The notes below the pieces were generated by a model. The model was not told the origin of the DNA and ran no database searches. It saw only the letters and a list, made by a program, of their open reading frames with translations. DNA of 64,000 bases from Anaspis maculata (lineage: Eukaryota; Arthropoda; Insecta; Coleoptera; Scraptiidae): positions 105,756,363 through 105,820,362 of the forward strand of contig OX421961.1 of assembly GCA_949128115.1 (NCBI GenBank), in the 5' to 3' direction. Each line of letters starts with the position of its first letter. Position 1 is the stretch's first letter. Position numbers and translations under genes: made by a program. Positions 61,005 to 64,000 of the stretch are shown one piece after another.

Positions 61005-61554
61005 GATATTGAGGTCCGTGTTACGGATTTCGCATTTCGGCTCTGTTATAATTGAGACGATCATTTGAAACACACACTGTTTATTACTGCGTACTACTAT
61101 AAATACACGTCAATTATTATTATCTACGCTGAGATAATTCGCTTTGATTGAATAACTTCGCCTTTCTATCAGCTCATTGTCGCTTTGAATTTAAAATTGG
61201 TCTGTAGACCGGCCCATCAGTGCATGATGCTTTATACATACTCCGACTGTAACTTCTGAAACTTTCCGCCGATTCTCTGGCAAATTCCACGTTGATCGCC
61301 GCTACTACATTCGCGGCGATTCTCGAACAGTCCAACACTTTTCGCAAGCATTACCAGCGTGTGATTCTCGAATGTAGATGAGCTTCGCAACTATCGTAAT
61401 ATATTATGTTCGAATGGTCTAGAAGGACCGCGTGTGCTCTCGAATGTACGAGAGTCTCGATCGCCATTCGCATTCATAACATATGTGTGGTTTATAACAT
61501 GTTCCAAAGCTCACAAAAATCGAAACAAAAAAGTTGTCATATTTGTATACTTAT
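61005..61554. other. No gene seen
   Basis: Intergenic or intronic sequence without recognised exon. A short inverted motif around 61284-61330 (CATTCGCGGCGAT and relatives) was noted, but no clear element boundaries. Confidence 0.4.
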
Positions 61555-62612
61555 ACAGGGTGGTCCGACTTTTATGTCATTAAATTTAAGGATCGATAGA
61601 GAATGAAAAATTAAGAGGACTTTCTTCGGAAAACGTGGAAAACATATTTGAGAAATGCCCAATAACAGAGATACAGCCCTTCAAATTTGGAAATAAATAA
61701 TCGTTTTTTCCGCATAACTTTTGAACGGTACAACCGATTTGATTCAAAATTAGACCAAAGGTTTACTGAAGTTATCCCCTGTCGAACAATCATAACATGT
61801 TCCATAAAAAAGTTTCAGGGGCGTAGACATTGAGGGGTGTCCCTACTTCCCCCCCCCCCCTATTTTCACCCCCTAGTTATTTTTGGAAACTGTTCGGAAT
61901 TTTGAATTCTACGTTCAATTTAGAAGGAAAAGTCACTCCTGCAAAATTTTGATTAGAGGCTTCGTTTAGAAGATATTTGAGTTTGAAACTTTGGAAAACA
62001 TCCCGAAATCGCCACTTTCCAGAGCCCAAATTGTTTTTCCCTGAAAATTTGTCGTGTTTTGGAAAAAATGATGGTTTACCTACTTAGAAATTCTAGAGAG
62101 CCTATTTCAGCTGAGAAATCATGAGTTTTTTGGATTTTAATTTTTAGACCTTTGAAAGTTGTGCTTTTGAGATGTTTTCCAAACCTTCAATCCTAAATAT
62201 CTCCCAAACAAAGCCTCTAATCAAAATTTTGCAAGAGTGATTTTTTCTTCAAAATTGAACGTAGAATTCATAATTATGAACAGTTTCCAAAAATAACTAC
62301 GGGGGTGAAAAATAGGGGGGGGGAGTAACGACACCCCCTAATGTCTACGTCCCTGAAACTTTTTTATGGAACATGTTATGATTGTTCGACAAGGGGATAA
62401 TTTCAGTAAACCTTTGGCTTTGGTTCTGTTTTTAATCAAATCGGTTGAACGGTTCAAAAGTAAGCCGAAAAAACAATTATCTATTTCCAACTTTGAAGGG
62501 CTGTATCTCTGTTATTAGGCATTTCTCAAATATGTTTTCTGAAGAAAGTCCCCTTCATTTTTTATTCTCTATCGATCCTTAAATTTAATGACATGAAAGT
62601 CGGACCACCTGT
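61555..62612. mobile_element. 1,058-bp foldback element, ACAGGGTG ends
   Basis: The arms of about 500 bp are reverse complements. ACAGGGTGGTCCGACTTT at the left is mirrored as AAAGTCGGACCACCTGT at the right. ATTTAAGGATCGATAGAGAAT, AACATGTTATGATTGTTCGA and long C/G runs (61849-61862 and 62308-62321) match across the axis near 62085. No coding frame. Confidence 0.85.
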
Positions 62613-62614
62613 AT

Positions 62615-63380
62615 ACAGGGTGTCCCAGCTAAAAAACTCAGCGCGATTTTCTCAGAAAATATCAAGGCACCAAAAAAAATTTCTCAATTGGGGAAAAGCC
62701 TGACCCTTCAGCTTTCTTTTGAGGGGGCGCCGATGCTTATTGTAGGTGCTCTAGTTTCCAAGAAAATGCAGTTTTAATCGGGCTAGTCACAAAAATTCGA
62801 AAATTCATGACCAACAAGAAAAAATACTTTAGAGGAAGAAAAATCCTCTTTCTCTGGACTTTCCATTGATGTGTCGCCGATGTCTGTACCTGACCCAGTA
62901 AGCCAGATATTCTGCCTCACAGCCCAGCAAACACAATAATCAGAATTCATGACGACGTCACCGATCACACACTTGTTGATTTTAACATCAGCCAGTATTC
63001 ATTGCTATGATGAATCCAGGTATGGTAAGTGAAAAAGTCCTAGTAACGACTAGTGTTAAAGTCAACAAGTGTGTGATCGGTGACGTCATGATTCTGATTA
63101 TTGTGTTTGCTGGACTGTGAGGCAGAATATCTGACTTACTGGGCAAAGAGGATTTTTTTTTCATCCAAAGTATTTTGTTTTGTCGATCATGAATTTTCGA
63201 ACTCTTGTGACACGCCCAATTTAAATTGCATTTTCTTAGAAACTAGAGCACCTACAAGCATCGGGGCCCCCTCAAAAGAAAGCTGAAAGGTCAGGCTTCC
63301 CCCCAATTGAAAAACATTTTTTGTTGCCTTGATATTTCCTGAGAAAATCGCGCTGGATTGCTTTAGCTGGGACACCCTGT
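62615..63380. mobile_element. 766-bp foldback element, ACAGGGTG ends, abutting the previous one
   Basis: The left end ACAGGGTGTCCCAGCTAAA is mirrored at the right end TTTAGCTGGGACACCCTGT. GCGCGATTTTCTCAGAAAATATCAAGG, AAGCTGAAAGGTCAGGCTT and ACACAATAATCAGAATTCATGACG pair across the axis near 63000. Only GTATAC separates it from the neighbouring foldback. Confidence 0.85.
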
Positions 63381-64000
63381 AGAAATTGAGCGCAGGTTCT
63401 TAAGATTCATAAGCACATCATAACAGCACAGAGACGCTTATAGGGTGATTGCATGAAATTCGTTCGCCTGATCACCGGCAGGCAGCGCAAGGATCGAGAG
63501 TTGTTTTGACGTTTGTTAGAGAATTGCATATTGCTTTGGGGCACATAACACATAACAGGTGTAAGGTGCATTGTTAGAATGATGAAAAATCACAATCTCG
63601 ATCTCGTAAACGCCGAACAAAAACAGTATGTGAACAAAACCCGTAAAAATTACAGTATTTAGTGAGGTTAGTCCGGTTGATGTTGACTCCGACATGGACG
63701 AAACTTGACAGATGACAGTGACACTATAGGTCGCGGGAAGAAAAATGGCTGCCTAAAGATGGGTATATGGTATAATGTTATCTTCACTAGTACTTGGTAA
63801 TATAATTTTCTTTGGTTGTAATAAATACAAGGATAAATTATCGAAGAATTGTCGCTGTATTAAAGAAATTAATGCGCTGAACTCAAGATTTGGCTGAGTA
63901 ATGAGTAAAAACGAGCGAATCTCTACTGCGCTACCTTGGCACCCCCCAATGCGCAAACGCGGGCAAGAAGCTGGCAAGAGGCGCTTCGTTCTCCGCTTCG
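63381..64000. other. No gene seen; interspersed repeat copy 2
   Basis: From about 63720 the sequence shares TATAGGTCGCGGGAA, CTCAAGATTTGGCTGAGTAATG, GCGAATCTCTACTGCG and CTACCTTGGCACC with the DEPDC5 intron repeat at about 46950-47135, the last three in reverse orientation. The repeat continues past the right edge. Confidence 0.5.

Noticed and set aside
1..64000. CRISPR array, bacterial operon or viral genome
   Set aside because: The tandem repeats are long-unit satellites without unique spacers, all convincing genes are eukaryotic and spliced or single-copy animal genes, and no viral protein was recognised.

Overview
The window is nuclear DNA of an insect, probably a beetle or another holometabolous insect. 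The evidence is spliced genes with GT-AG introns, AATAAA polyadenylation signals, AT-rich spacers, and proteins that match insect and animal families (an upSET/KMT2E-type PHD-SET protein, NDUFA5, the GATOR1 subunit DEPDC5/Iml1, LSG1, an axonemal dynein intermediate chain). No prokaryotic operons, CRISPR arrays, rRNA or convincing tRNA were seen. The species is inference only. Layout from left to right: (1) 1-14.2 kb holds one gene, the 5' coding exon of a DNAI4/WDR78-like axonemal dynein intermediate chain (3882-5697, minus). The rest is repeats, including a 1-kb foldback (7274-8283), a 1,565-bp hAT-like element with a perfect 8-bp target duplication (8529-10093), nested MITEs (12018-12704) and a minisatellite (12871-13426). 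(2) 14.2-33.5 kb is one long minus-strand gene, an upSET/KMT2E homologue. It was rebuilt as 16 coding exons with every splice phase consistent (1,977 aa). It has a 6.2-kb intron carrying MITEs and a fragment resembling a tyrosine-recombinase-type element. (3) 33.6-38.6 kb has the small complex I gene NDUFA5 (minus). Next to it is a striking ~620-bp satellite built from a 10-bp alternating GAA/TTC register, which is the pattern of heat shock elements, followed by TIR elements. (4) 38.7-49.7 kb is DEPDC5/Iml1 (minus), rebuilt as 18 exons with consistent phases (1,543 aa). It shares a 643-bp divergent promoter region with (5) LSG1 (50326-52143, plus, intronless, 605 aa). (6) 52.35-59.40 kb is a 7-kb imperfect palindrome. 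Its two arms act as internal controls for each other and reveal at least four later insertions, three with recognisable target duplications. (7) 59.5-60.6 kb is the 5' part of a membrane-anchored protein resembling the N-terminal domain of insect PEP-synthase-like proteins. Its frame is disturbed between the first two exons. (8) 60.8-64 kb holds more foldback MITEs and no recognised gene. The genes do not form one pathway. The one suggestive pairing is DEPDC5 (GATOR1, amino-acid-dependent inhibition of TORC1) head to head with LSG1 (60S export-adaptor recycling), two growth-control functions sharing one intergenic region. Exon boundaries were placed by eye from GT-AG signals, phase and homology, and transcript data would settle them.
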